The notes below the pieces were generated by a model. That model did not search any database. It had not been told where the DNA came from and saw only the letters and a list, made by a program, of their open reading frames with translations. A DNA stretch of 64,000 nucleotides from NCBI GenBank assembly GCA_905331475.1, contig CAJNYU010000655.1:39206-103205 (forward strand), written 5' to 3'. The DNA comes from Rotaria socialis. Lineage: Eukaryota; Rotifera; Eurotatoria; Philodinida; Philodinidae. Shown one piece after another: positions 10,101-20,214 of the stretch (positions within the stretch are counted from its first letter, which is position 1; each line of letters begins with the position of its first letter). The translations under genes were made by a program, and so were the position numbers.

Positions 10101-12260
10101 TAAAACATTTTGGTCGATTAGGAAATATAAAGAAAAGTTTTAGGACAAAATGATGGGCTCCTAGAGAAGGAACGATATTGATAATTCTCGTGACATTAAC
10201 AAAGTGAAGACAAAATATTAACAATAGCGGTCAAGTTGAATATAATTTAGATTAGGGTGCACGCAACGCGTGTGGTCGAAAAAGAGAACTTGCTCATATC
10301 TCTTCTGGAAGTTGTTTCTTTTATCCAAACTAAAAGAGACGTTTTTTCGTAAAGTATATATTTGTTTCTGCCAACGTGTAAAATATTGATACGAAAAGAC
10401 TAAATGCAAATTGCATGTAATGCTATGGAAAACCATACGTGCTAAAACATGGAAGTAAACTCAAAGATATTTACTCTTGTTTGATCAGATCGTGAAAATA
10501 TCCACTGCTCTGAAAAATAGCACGTGTTTCTTTCTGTATGGTAAGACATGCTAGTTTCTATTATTGTCGATTCTAATATTAAGCAGACCTATATGGTGTT
10601 TTTCGAGAGCGACATGAAGTATCAATGACCAGAAATTTTTCTCAAGGAATTTCGTTTTAGAGTTTTCATAAGTCGCGCTGTTACAGTGTATGATGATTGA
10701 ATTGAACTAATTCTGATTGTCAAATTACATATAATTTTTTAAAAGGAAGTTATCAAAATCTGGCAATAATTTAATATTAGAAAGACATTAAAAAGAGTGT
10801 TTAATACTCATGAGATAAACTTTCTATTGGTATTTAAGGTTCGTTCTTTAACGACTTGATTTATTTTCCTACTTATAGTTGCGATAAACAAACCAACATT
10901 TTTACGGTTTGGTTTCGCGAGTGATTCACTATGATGTTACAAGAAAATACCTATCTACACGTGAGTATTAACATTTTCAACTATCTGACAGAAGTTTTGA
11001 GAATATGCGTATTTCATCAATTTCAAAACAACAATCAAATGCATAACAGATTCCTAAGATGTGCAGAAATTTTACTTCTGAAACATAAAATTTTGCGAAT
11101 TCTCTTTGCTTTTTTCTTTTCTCACTACCATAAAGCTCTTGCCAATAAGTAATTTTTAGAATTTGCACACGTCTAGTTGCCAAGTGTTCTAACGTCTCAG
11201 TTTAACAAAAAAAGCGGTATGTAGTACTGGCATTCAGCTGCTTGAGTAATTTCTTGAACTAGATGATTGAACATGCTTCTTTTTTGCTTGATAGAGACTT
11301 GAATACGATTGTTGATCTGACGAATATTGTATGCAGATAATAGTCAGATAAATCGTAGTAAACATAATTCGATATCTATCGAGTCTTCTAAATGTTGCTA
11401 CATAAGAAGATGATTTTCAACTTTTTCTTAAAAAGTTAAGGGAAGAAAAAACCTAGTTCTTCTCTCGTAAAGGCTTATAAAATAAACATGAACTATATAG
11501 AAAGGAGGAACGGAAAATAAACAACATAATATTCAGACATTTCATGATGTTGTGGCTGCATGTCAAACTTCTTTCCAGTTTCATAGACCAGAACTACGTA
11601 CGATAAGCAATATCTTGAAGTTAATTTCATTTCTGCAATATGATGCATGCAGTTAAACGACAACCGAACCAAACTATTTTTAACTTCAAATGTACTTTTT
11701 CAAAGTGTTTTACTTAGAAAATGTCATACTTATAGTCATAATTTTATTCAATTATTGCTTATCACAACAACATCGTCAAACACAATCAATTTCATGCTGA
11801 AATCTGAATCGGTCGAAGTAAAAATATAATGATCCTACGCCATTCGTTATTAAAAAGGAATTATGTGCATTTATTTTCGCGACTATATATTACTCCTTTG
11901 TACTTATGGCTTATAGCATATTTTTCTTGCGATTGCAATTGATAAAAAATGAGTCGTTCGATATATGATGGTATAATTTGCTTTTTTTCATCGAAATGTA
12001 AATTATGTCCAATCATCATATATTTTATACTATAAAATAACTCAAATATCCTTGCTATGAGAAACAAATCAATAAAAACTCGACAAGCAACACTACAAAT
12101 CAAGCAACAGTATGAATGAACACGAACACCGTCATAAAGAAGAAAGAAGAGGTATGAATAGTAGTTTTTTTCGAAATCTTCAGCTATAGGCTGTAAATCT
12201 ATCTTAAAGGTATGGAAGGTGGAGGGAGATTTAGAGGCAACACCATGGGTGGAGAAGGAT
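10101..12260. other. Intergenic, no gene seen
   Basis: AT-rich DNA. Open frames here are short, lack splice context and resemble nothing I know. The first ~100 bp may hold a last degraded unit of the upstream tandem array (CATATTTCACATTTAGATTAT near 10018). Confidence 0.4.
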
Positions 12261-12310
12261 TGAGGGTGTGGGTGTGGGTGTTATAATTGTTACACACCCG
12301 CATCCACACT
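12261..12310. repeat. GGGTGT hairpin, copy 3
   Basis: Left arm TTGAGGGTGTGGGTGTGGGT (from about 12260) and right arm TACACACCCGCATCCACA (to about 12309), with a very short AT loop (TATAATTGT). The left boundary TTGAGGG mirrors the CCCTCAAG right boundary of other copies. Confidence 0.85.
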
Positions 12311-12949
12311 GATCATCAAATCTAACTGGACGTGTGGATAAAAATAAAATACAAATGACCAAGAATCATCTATGTATGGTACCCTTATAGCTTCAAATCC
12401 ATAAGTTTAAACTCTCTATTACAAGAAATAAGGCATAATTAATTATGTAGTCAATTATTTCCAGTAAGAGTACTCGAACAAGTACTCATGTGAATTGTTT
12501 CTCTAAAATTTTATTGGCCGATGATAGCATGAATACTTAACATAGTACTTATTCTCGTCTTTAGCAAAAAATATAGCAAAACATTGATTGATTGGCACGT
12601 AAAAAAGCAAATTATAAAATGGCAATGATGAAACTAAATAGAAAGTAGAATGAAGATATGTTGTACACTCATTTATATTATTTTTCATTTCTAATATTTT
12701 AGAGTTATAAAAGACACTCAATAAAGCATTCTACGGATAATAATTTTGCATAGAGATCACTGCGATCTAAATATCCTTAAGATAAGTGCGTTACATGAAA
12801 GACACTAAATTTATTTTTCAAGATATTATTAAATGAAATGCAGTTCTGAGTTTAGTATGCTCGTGTGGATTTTGTTTCACGATGAAATAAGTATTTCCGT
12901 TGCATGGAAAAAAAATAAGTATTATACCGATCCTTTTTTGTAACAAATT

Positions 12950-13111
12950 CTAAACACTCGAAGTGGTTTCATAGAAATCTTTGATCTCTTCAAAATGATT
13001 GGCATCGCTTGAGAAATCCTTTTTAAAGGTTTCGCATATTGTACGCAAACCTTTCTTTTGTCTACGAAACTCTTTGAAGTTCGGTAATGTGACCATTATT
13101 GTTTTCAGCAT
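12950..13111 (-). CDS. Possible small ORF, 53 aa
   Basis: An open frame from ATG (13109-13111) to TAG (12950-12952) encodes a lysine- and glutamate-rich peptide beginning MLKTIMVTLPNFKEFRRQKK and ending FYETTSSV. Its amino-acid composition and codon choice look more like coding sequence than the surrounding AT-rich DNA, but I recognise no family. It could be a lone gene, an exon of an unseen gene, a relic, or chance. Confidence 0.25.
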   Translation of the reverse strand: MLKTIMVTLPNFKEFRRQKKGLRTICETFKKDFSSDANHFEEIKDFYETTSSV

Positions 13112-13114
13112 AGT

Positions 13115-14220
13115 GGTTGGACTTAGTTAAATCTAGTCATGTTCAGGCTATACTACTAGTATAATTTGTTTTTGAAAGCAGAGATCATAAAGAATGTATT
13201 TGCCTGATAGTTTTTCTGGTTCAATATTTCTATTAAGTTAATAATAGAATTCACGCTTACTACATATGGGAATTTCTGAGCCGTGTTTATAGAAATGAGG
13301 TTTCCCAAAATATTATTTAAAAAAGATAGACTAGTTATAGCTGTATTTATATTTGTAACGTTATATGCGGAGAGTGTCCAAATTCCATCCGGGGGTGTAA
13401 CACTCTCGTTCGAATGTAACCTATACATAATGTTTGACCTTATGGTGCCATCTATTCTCATCACACCTATTGCCTCTATCTTTCTGTCTTTTATAATTGT
13501 CTTTATCTATCATCCTTCTTCATTCTTTCAATTGGTTGAGTATTTAAGCGTGTGCTTTATATGCAATCGATGCGATTTATGATTTGAAGAGTTAAATAAA
13601 GTGTAATACCATCAGCACAGACATCTCTTCTATCTAAAACCGTTACAATATTCATACTTCAATTTTCTAAAAGAATATCTTAGTTGATGTCTACTCAATT
13701 GCATATTGTGACTCAGATTCATATTCATATTCTCGTAAATACTTGACAAACATATTAGAAATCGACAATCTCAAACACTAGCAATTGACAAAACACAGCA
13801 GTAAATATTTTATTCTGTAGATCAAACAAATTTTCAATAGTTTATGAGTGCTTTTTCTTTATCAATTTTGATTGTTCTAAATAAATCCTTTTCCCTTCAT
13901 ATTAGATTTTCAAAATCAACAAAAAAAACCTTAAGAATATTCCATCAATTTTATGAGCAAAATAAAATCATAGTTCACATTAATCGTACCGAGAAATTAC
14001 TTTGAACGAATAATATGAAATAATAGCAAAATAAAATTATTCAACACGTATTTCACATATTCGATATTGCAATATAAAGCAGTTTTGTTTTCGGTTCTTG
14101 ATTAATACAGTACAAATGGAATTCACTATAGAATGCTAATGGTCGAAATATATTTCATGTAGAGTTCAATTTAACTTAAGGCTGTACAAAAAGCATCAGT
14201 CTTCATCATCACATATGGAT
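13115..14220. other. Intergenic, no gene seen
   Basis: Overlapping open frames occur on both strands at 13156-13582, but neither resembles a known family nor has convincing splice context, so I do not call a gene. Confidence 0.4.
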
Positions 14221-14222
14221 AG

Positions 14223-14800
14223 TTATAACAATTCCTTTTTCATAATAATCATATGACAAGGAAGAGAAAACCGTTCTGAGTCAATGCCATACTCAACGAA
14301 AGTGTTGGTTGCAATGATGTGGAAACCCCACTTGGTGTACATATCGATTAAATACTGACTTAATGAAACTACTGGAAGAAAAACATGCGTAAAACAAAAT
14401 TGTTTTGCCACAGCGTCAACAATTTACATCATGTATCGAGCAATACCACGTCTGAACATTTCTGGATGTATAACTAACATGTTGATTTTGACCGACTGTT
14501 TATTATCAACTGTCTCCTTTGTTAACTCATCAGTAGTTGAATGATGCATACAGACACATGCAACTATTGAACAGCTGTTCTTGAGAATTGTTGATTGCTC
14601 GTGATCAGACACACCAAGCAGTAGAAAAATGCCTTTCTCCATTAGAGTGTGTATTTCATCAACGTTCTCCTATCAATTTTCGAAACCTTTCCGTTTATAT
14701 CTGCAAAGATTTTGAAAAGATGCCTTGTTGATGAGAAGAAAGAGGCTTTCTGCATCAGCTACCTTGTTCGAGCGACATTCAATGTATCTTGAAATCGGGC
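14223..14800 (-). pseudogene. GNAT-family N-acetyltransferase, dead copy
   Basis: One reading frame on the minus strand spells a GNAT fold from ADAESLFLLINKASF (about 14760) through EIHTLMEKGIFLLLGVSD to the acetyl-CoA-binding motif region INMLVIHPEMFRRGIARYMM (the R-x-x-G-I/V-A/G loop, motif A) and the C-terminal strand YTKWGFHIIATNTFVEYG, ending at 14223. The frame contains adjacent TGA and TAG codons (14670-14675) and a TAA (14424-14426), with no compensating splice sites, and no start codon is visible. GNAT enzymes move an acetyl group from acetyl-CoA to an amine; this copy cannot encode one. The substrate of the ancestor cannot be told. Confidence 0.75.
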
Positions 14801-15214
14801 TAGAACGCGCCTAAATGACAATCTGAAGAGACATTATCATTCATACACCTTTTACAAGATGATAATGTGATGTGTGATAAGGTAGCGATCTTCATCTTGT
14901 TCTTGCTTTTTTTCATCAACATGTACTCTACCAAGAAGACAAAACATAGAATTCGTAGGCATCTACTGATACGTTTTGATTCTTGATGAGATGAGGAGTA
15001 AATAAAGCATAAGGTTTGACTTACCTGAAAGCATGTCTTTATCGATGAATATGTGACGATAGAAGTATTAACTGAAAAGCCTTCAAGAGAGAATTCGCCA
15101 GATCATCGCCCACACCTCAGTGCTTCGAAATTATAAATTTCGATTTGGTCTCACCATTCGATAGATCCATTTTTGAAAAGTTCTTGAGAAAAAAGCATGC
15201 GAATTTTGTTCAGT
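14801..15214. other. Intergenic, no gene seen
   Basis: AT-rich DNA between the acetyltransferase relic and the gap-associated repeats. Nothing supported. Confidence 0.4.
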
Positions 15215-15342
15215 ACCCAGGACGAGCGTTACGACGTCCGTATACGGTGAAATACGGGCCGTATACGGCCGTTTTCTGCCGTATACGACGGTAAATCGCC
15301 GTATTTGGCCGTATTACATGGCTCCGTATTACGATCGTAAAT
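15215..15342. repeat. CCGTATACGGC minisatellite left of the gap
   Basis: Short palindromic units related to CCGTATACGG and CCGTATTACG repeat irregularly up to the run of N. The repeat content probably caused the assembly break. Confidence 0.75.
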
Positions 15343-15718
15343 NNNNNNNNNNNNNNNNNNNNNNNNNNNNNNNNNNNNNNNNNNNNNNNNNNNNNNNNNN
15401 NNNNNNNNNNNNNNNNNNNNNNNNNNNNNNNNNNNNNNNNNNNNNNNNNNNNNNNNNNNNNNNNNNNNNNNNNNNNNNNNNNNNNNNNNNNNNNNNNNNN
15501 NNNNNNNNNNNNNNNNNNNNNNNNNNNNNNNNNNNNNNNNNNNNNNNNNNNNNNNNNNNNNNNNNNNNNNNNNNNNNNNNNNNNNNNNNNNNNNNNNNNN
15601 NNNNNNNNNNNNNNNNNNNNNNNNNNNNNNNNNNNNNNNNNNNNNNNNNNNNNNNNNNNNNNNNNNNNNNNNNNNNNNNNNNNNNNNNNNNNNNNNNNNN
15701 NNNNNNNNNNNNNNNNNN
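15343..15718. other. Assembly gap, 376 N
   Basis: Unsequenced bases. Open frames drawn across it are meaningless. Different repeats abut it on the two sides (CCGTATAC units left, GGAATTCC units right), so a change of repeat type, or a longer array, lies within. Confidence 0.99.
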
Positions 15719-16105
15719 GAATCACATGGAATTCCTGGTAATTCCGTCTAATTCCCACCGATTCCGTATTGAGCTGATTCCGGAATTGGACTGAATTCCG
15801 TGGAATTCCGGGAATCGGACGAACTAATTCCGGAATCGAACGAAGCAGTTCCGGAATCGGGCGAAGCAGTTCCGGAATTGGAGGAACTAATTCCGGAATC
15901 AGATGAACCAGTTCCGGAATTGGAGGAACTAATTCCGGAATCAGATGAACCAGTTCCGGAATTGGAGGAACTAATTCCGGAATCAGATGAACCAGTTCCG
16001 GAATCGGACGGTGTTCATATTTGACCTAATTCCGGAATCGACGGAACTGATTCCTGGGGCGGAACTGGTTCCGGAATGTTCAACATTGCGGAATTGAATG
16101 ACTGC
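15719..16105. repeat. GGAATTCC-rich 42-bp minisatellite
   Basis: A 42-bp unit made of two 21-bp halves (GGAACTAATTCCGGAATCAG / TGAACCAGTTCCGGAATTGG) repeats at least three times almost perfectly between about 15870 and 15985, with degraded units on both sides. The plus frame 15800-16024 encodes an acidic 14-residue repeat (ELIPESDEPVPELE), but it lies entirely in the repeat. The outer parts (15735-15810 inverted; 16059-16103 direct) match the smaller block at 50.68-50.81 kb. Confidence 0.85.
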
Positions 16106-16150
16106 TCTTCTTTTTGGTATTGCCATCGTTCGTTTTATCATCTAATTTGT

Positions 16151-16211
16151 AGGGTGTAGGTGGGTGTGAGGGTGTTATTTCAGTGAAGGTGAACATCCAC
16201 ACCCACACCCT
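16151..16211. repeat. GGGTGT hairpin, copy 4
   Basis: Left arm AGGGTGTAGGTGGGTGTGAG then GGTGTT, right arm CATCCACACCCACACCCT. The loop TTATTTCAGTGAAGGTGAA is closely related to the loops of copies 5 (inverted) and 9. It lies about 270 bp upstream of the VWA gene start. Confidence 0.85.
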
Positions 16212-16479
16212 GAAAGTTGAGCTAGAACGGTTTTTTATGGGCTACTCTTCAATAAATGAGAAACGCCATAAAGAAATTACGAATACCCATGCCTTTTCCC
16301 TTCGGAATGCAATCCAGATGATAAGGTGAAACACATGTGACAGGATCCTAGATAAGGAAAGTGTGTGCCAAATGATATTGCATCACTCATCCGCAAATCA
16401 ACATTTACACCTCATCAGGCGGTTTAAAACGGCAAAGCTCTCATTTCTTTTTTCATTCATTTCTAAGTGAAAATAAACG

Positions 16480-19335
16480 ATGGCGAGCTATTTCAAAACT
16501 CCGTTTCAAATCGGTGGTGAGTCGCATTTCATCGAGGTAAAAGTCCCGAAAGTCGACGCATCAGCTGGTAACAACATCATCTGTTGTGTCGATGTTTCTG
16601 GCTCGATGGATGGTGCTCCAATTCGTAATGTCTGTCAAGTCTTACGTGATATTTACCAACGAACACAGAGGGAGTATGGTTTGTTCACTTACAACACGAC
16701 AGTGAACATCAGTCAAACAATAAAATCAGTGGAGAAAAAAGATTTGACGGCTAGTGGTGGAACAAGTTTCAGTTCGATTTTCAGTGCCATTCAAACGTAT
16801 TTGATGAAGAATCAAAAATCAGTGACATTCATCTTCATGACCGATGGACAGGATGGTGATTCTCAAGAAGTATTCAAGCAAGCCATTCAACGAATGAAAT
16901 TGACGATCAGTGCATTACCAAAATCAGTGACAGTGACCTTTCATGTGATTGGATTCGGCGATGTGAATAGCAATTTTCTCGAACAAGTACGAAAATTCGG
17001 AACGAGAGAAGGTCTCTTTCGTTATTCCACGAAATCTGTGGAATTACAAAATAACTTCAACGATATGTTCGACTATGCCATGTCATCGAGAGAATTCACC
17101 ATCGTTCTCAATGGACAGACGTTCTCGTCGAGCAGCAACGAAGACACCGTCGGTTTTCTCATCAACGGCATGAAGATCGACACTTCTTCACTGACAGAAA
17201 TCACTCTGAAATCGAGCGACAGTGAAACAAAACTCCCTCTCGAACAGATGGCCAACGTTCGACCAATCCATGTCATTCGTGCGTTGAATCTCGTCTCTCC
17301 CGACAATGAAGAATCGGTTCAAGCCATTCGTTCCTTTTTGGGTTCGATTGTTTGGTTGCCAGGAACAGAACTGATGGAGAAACTGGAATTGGAACAGATC
17401 AAAAAGGAGATTGACGATCGAATGATGGAATACACAAACCTTTTCACTCAGATGAAAATGGGCCAAGTTCCAGAACAAGTGCAATTGAAATTGAACGCCT
17501 TGAGGCACGATGCCACCTTCGCCAATGTTCAGCGACGAAAGAAGCTCGACTTACGCATCAGTAAGAATGTCGATTACTTTCGCAAGACGGACATCAGCGG
17601 CATTCTCGACGGATATCGCCAATCGATCGATCAAGATGGGTGGAATCGAATCAAAGAACAGAAATCTGACTGGGTATGTACTTATTCCAACGACGATATC
17701 TATGAAATGATGAGAAAGACCTCGGATAATATCATGTGTTTGGGTATTCTCATCGAACGTAACGAGGAAGCGATTACTTCTCCGACAAAAGGTCTGAAAT
17801 TGATTAGTGTTTCCAACACGTTGATCTCTTACGATTCGTTCATCACAGCGATGAACTTCGCGAGAAATGCGCATCAACAGAAAAACTTAAATACTGAAGG
17901 AGGCGCAACCTACGGACAATTCTCCGGCATCAACGATACCTTCTGTGTCGTTGGTCAACTGCACGAGAAGATCAACGCGGTCATTCCTTTGTACATCAAT
18001 TATGAACACATGAAACGTATTCGAATCTTAGAAGGTATCTGGTTGGGTTATATGTTCACCTTGGATTCCTATGGCTACGAAAAACAACAAGAAATTGGTC
18101 TACTGAAGTTACTCTACGATATCATCATGTTACGCACGGGCACAACGAAAAACCAACAGATCATCAGTGAATTTGAGAAAGTCTGTCATTTTATCATCAC
18201 AGAATCGATTGGGTTTAAAACTGCGTATGGAGAAAACACCTACGAGAATTATCTTCAGAGTATTCATGGGCGGCAGAGTAGTACCTACGATCTCTCCATT
18301 CCGCTGATCATTGCTTATCTAAAGAAGCATCTGAAACCAGCCTTGCTGCCCATCTACTACGGTCATCTTTACAGCCGATTGCGTCAAAAACTCCCCGGGG
18401 ATAGGATGACGATCATCAAACGCTTGTTGTATGGAGATGAAAATCAAATTGTCAAGACAGTGGCCAGTAACAAAGACAAAGAGCTCATCGATATCAGTCA
18501 AGCCGATCCTGATTTTGTCGAGAAGAGTTTCATTGATTATTTCCATGATGAAAAATGTCAGCCGATTGAATTGATTCCTGAGACAAAGACAGGCGAAGGC
18601 AGAAAATTAATTCAACAAGAACTCGATGTCGAATATCTCAAATCTTTTCTTCAATCGATCGATCCACAATTGAGTCTCGCTGTTCCTCTGGAGATTAAAA
18701 ATATTTTGAAGTACTGTCAATTGGATGAGAATTATCTCGAGAACAATCTCGATTACGATGATCTACGAAAAGAGTTGCTTTTGATTCTCTTCTACGAAAA
18801 AGAAGTTCCTGAACGGGCAACCAAGTCGACGATCATGACGTTGATCGACGACAGTATCCAAGGGAATAGAGATCATTCGGTGACCTTCGGCATCACTCCC
18901 GAAGGGATTCGAGTGGTCACTTACAAACTACTCACGGCGAAGACGCTCGAAGGTTTTGGCGGTCTTTTGAGAAAGTATTGTCCGAAACGATTTGGTCCAA
19001 TCTTCAAAGAAATTCTCCAGAAACTTGCCACAACACCAGAATCTGATCTAAGTAACACATCGGGCGAAGCTTTTCTCAATCGAGAGAAACTGCTAGTCTT
19101 GTTAACAAATGAAATCGGATATTCTCAAGTATACACCGGAGAGCTTGGCAAATATGCTTGGCAACCATCATTATTCATCGATGTAACTCTCTTAGAGAAA
19201 GTGTTGGGCACAGAAAAATTTCGAGAAATCCAACGCAAGATTGCGTCGAAGACACACGATCATGGCTACAGATTATCCGATAAACCCAATCGGCACGGGC
19301 ATTGCAATAGCAATCCCTACTATGGACGACGATAG
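16480..19335 (+). CDS. VWA-domain protein, 951 aa, single exon
   Basis: An uninterrupted frame of 951 codons starts at ATG 16480 (context AAACG ATG GCG, with an in-frame-poor AT-rich leader before it) and ends at TAG before 19336. Residues about 30-200 form a von Willebrand factor A domain with a complete metal-ion-dependent adhesion site: D38-V-S40-G-S42, T95 in GGTSF, and D122 in MTDGQDGDS. The long remainder has no named domain that I recognise but contains phrases such as YINYEHMKRIRILEGIWLGY, and I believe similar large VWA proteins exist in ciliates and other protists (recollection, not checked). It lacks a signal peptide and membrane segments, so it is probably intracellular. It has no intron and is visibly richer in G+C than its flanks, unlike the neighbouring spliced genes; horizontal origin or retroposition are both possible. 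Cargo and function are unknown. Confidence 0.9.
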   Translation: MASYFKTPFQIGGESHFIEVKVPKVDASAGNNIICCVDVSGSMDGAPIRNVCQVLRDIYQRTQREYGLFTYNTTVNISQTIKSVEKKDLTASGGTSFSSIFSAIQTYLMKNQKSVTFIFMTDGQDGDSQEVFKQAIQRMKLTISALPKSVTVTFHVIGFGDVNSNFLEQVRKFGTREGLFRYSTKSVELQNNFNDMFDYAMSSREFTIVLNGQTFSSSSNEDTVGFLINGMKIDTSSLTEITLKSSDSETKLPLEQMANVRPIHVIRALNLVSPDNEESVQAIRSFLGSIVWLPGTELMEKLELEQIKKEIDDRMMEYTNLFTQMKMGQVPEQVQLKLNALRHDATFANVQRRKKLDLRISKNVDYFRKTDISGILDGYRQSIDQDGWNRIKEQKSDWVCTYSNDDIYEMMRKTSDNIMCLGILIERNEEAITSPTKGLKLISVSNTLISYDSFITAMNFARNAHQQKNLNTEGGATYGQFSGINDTFCVVGQLHEKINAVIPLYINYEHMKRIRILEGIWLGYMFTLDSYGYEKQQEIGLLKLLYDIIMLRTGTTKNQQIISEFEKVCHFIITESIGFKTAYGENTYENYLQSIHGRQSSTYDLSIPLIIAYLKKHLKPALLPIYYGHLYSRLRQKLPGDRMTIIKRLLYGDENQIVKTVASNKDKELIDISQADPDFVEKSFIDYFHDEKCQPIELIPETKTGEGRKLIQQELDVEYLKSFLQSIDPQLSLAVPLEIKNILKYCQLDENYLENNLDYDDLRKELLLILFYEKEVPERATKSTIMTLIDDSIQGNRDHSVTFGITPEGIRVVTYKLLTAKTLEGFGGLLRKYCPKRFGPIFKEILQKLATTPESDLSNTSGEAFLNREKLLVLLTNEIGYSQVYTGELGKYAWQPSLFIDVTLLEKVLGTEKFREIQRKIASKTHDHGYRLSDKPNRHGHCNSNPYYGRR

Positions 19336-19339
19336 ACAT

Positions 19340-19994
19340 TCTTTTTTTCGTTTCTTTTTTCTTTTGAAAAACATTGAGTAGTATCTGGAGTCGACCGAGA
19401 AGGTCCAATGCGAAGCAATTCCTATATCGCAGAATAATATAAAAGAATGAAGAAGAATGACATTATGCTGCATCAATTGACCTTTTCTGAACATTATAAT
19501 GCGCTATTTGTTAATAATATCTGTAACACATTCATATTCATTATTTTTCATGCATAATAATGCCTCTAATGCATTGCAAACGATGAAAAAAGGTTGCAGG
19601 ATCAAGAGCTAGCATCAAGATTACGATCACGTGTTTGAAAAAACGAGTCCAATCAAGTCTACTTCAGTTTAACGGATACAGCTAGCTAAAGTTGCATTCT
19701 TTTTATAGAAAATCTTCAACCAAGATTCATTTCTGATTCCTCTCTGTTGGCTATCAGTTATTTTAGAGAAAATATTCAGTGAAAGCCGATTTTGAAGATA
19801 GATGTCAGAGACATAATTTCGCTAGGGTTCATTATGAATAAGAGAAGGCAATCAGGGGTTAAAGAGAGAAATGAAAACTGAGGAAAAAATAGTAGAATCA
19901 GTTAAAGCTTAGTGCTAGACAAAGTCGAAAGTGGAATTGAAGCAGAATACGCTTTGAAGTGATGCCAACCGTGTTTCTCCACCATGCTAAAAGT
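19340..19994. other. Intergenic, no gene seen
   Basis: AT-rich 3' flank of the VWA gene. Minus-strand frames here are shadows of the VWA gene's end. Nothing else supported. Confidence 0.4.
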
Positions 19995-20045
19995 CTGGGT
20001 GTGGGTTGGGGGTCTTCATCTTCACTGAAATAACACCCGCACCAT
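19995..20045. repeat. GGGTGT hairpin, copy 5 (degraded)
   Basis: Left arm CTGGGTGTGGGTTGGGGGTC and right arm ATAACACCCGCACC. The loop TTCATCTTCACTGAAATAAC is the reverse complement of the loop in copies 4 and 9, so this copy is inserted in the opposite direction. Confidence 0.75.
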
Positions 20046-20214
20046 AGAACCTTTACATCCCCTCTGCAATTTAAATTATTAGCGATATCACAAATGTATT
20101 CTATGCAAAGTTAAAACACGTCAGAAACTCGATTTTTTAGCCATGGAAAATTAAGGTGTCATTAATTCAAACATGGAGCAACACTATTTTATTTACAACA
20201 AAAGAAAATAAACT

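Noticed and set aside
12261..12310. True chromosome end or internal telomere array
   Set aside because: Arms are only two to four repeat units long, inverted around a loop and flanked by unique DNA; no long array is present.
15210..15794. Open frames spanning the N run
   Set aside because: They are made mostly of unknown bases.
15800..16024. Acidic ELIPESDEPVPE repeat protein
   Set aside because: Lies wholly in the 42-bp minisatellite and has no upstream gene context; related repeat at 50.7 kb has no such frame.
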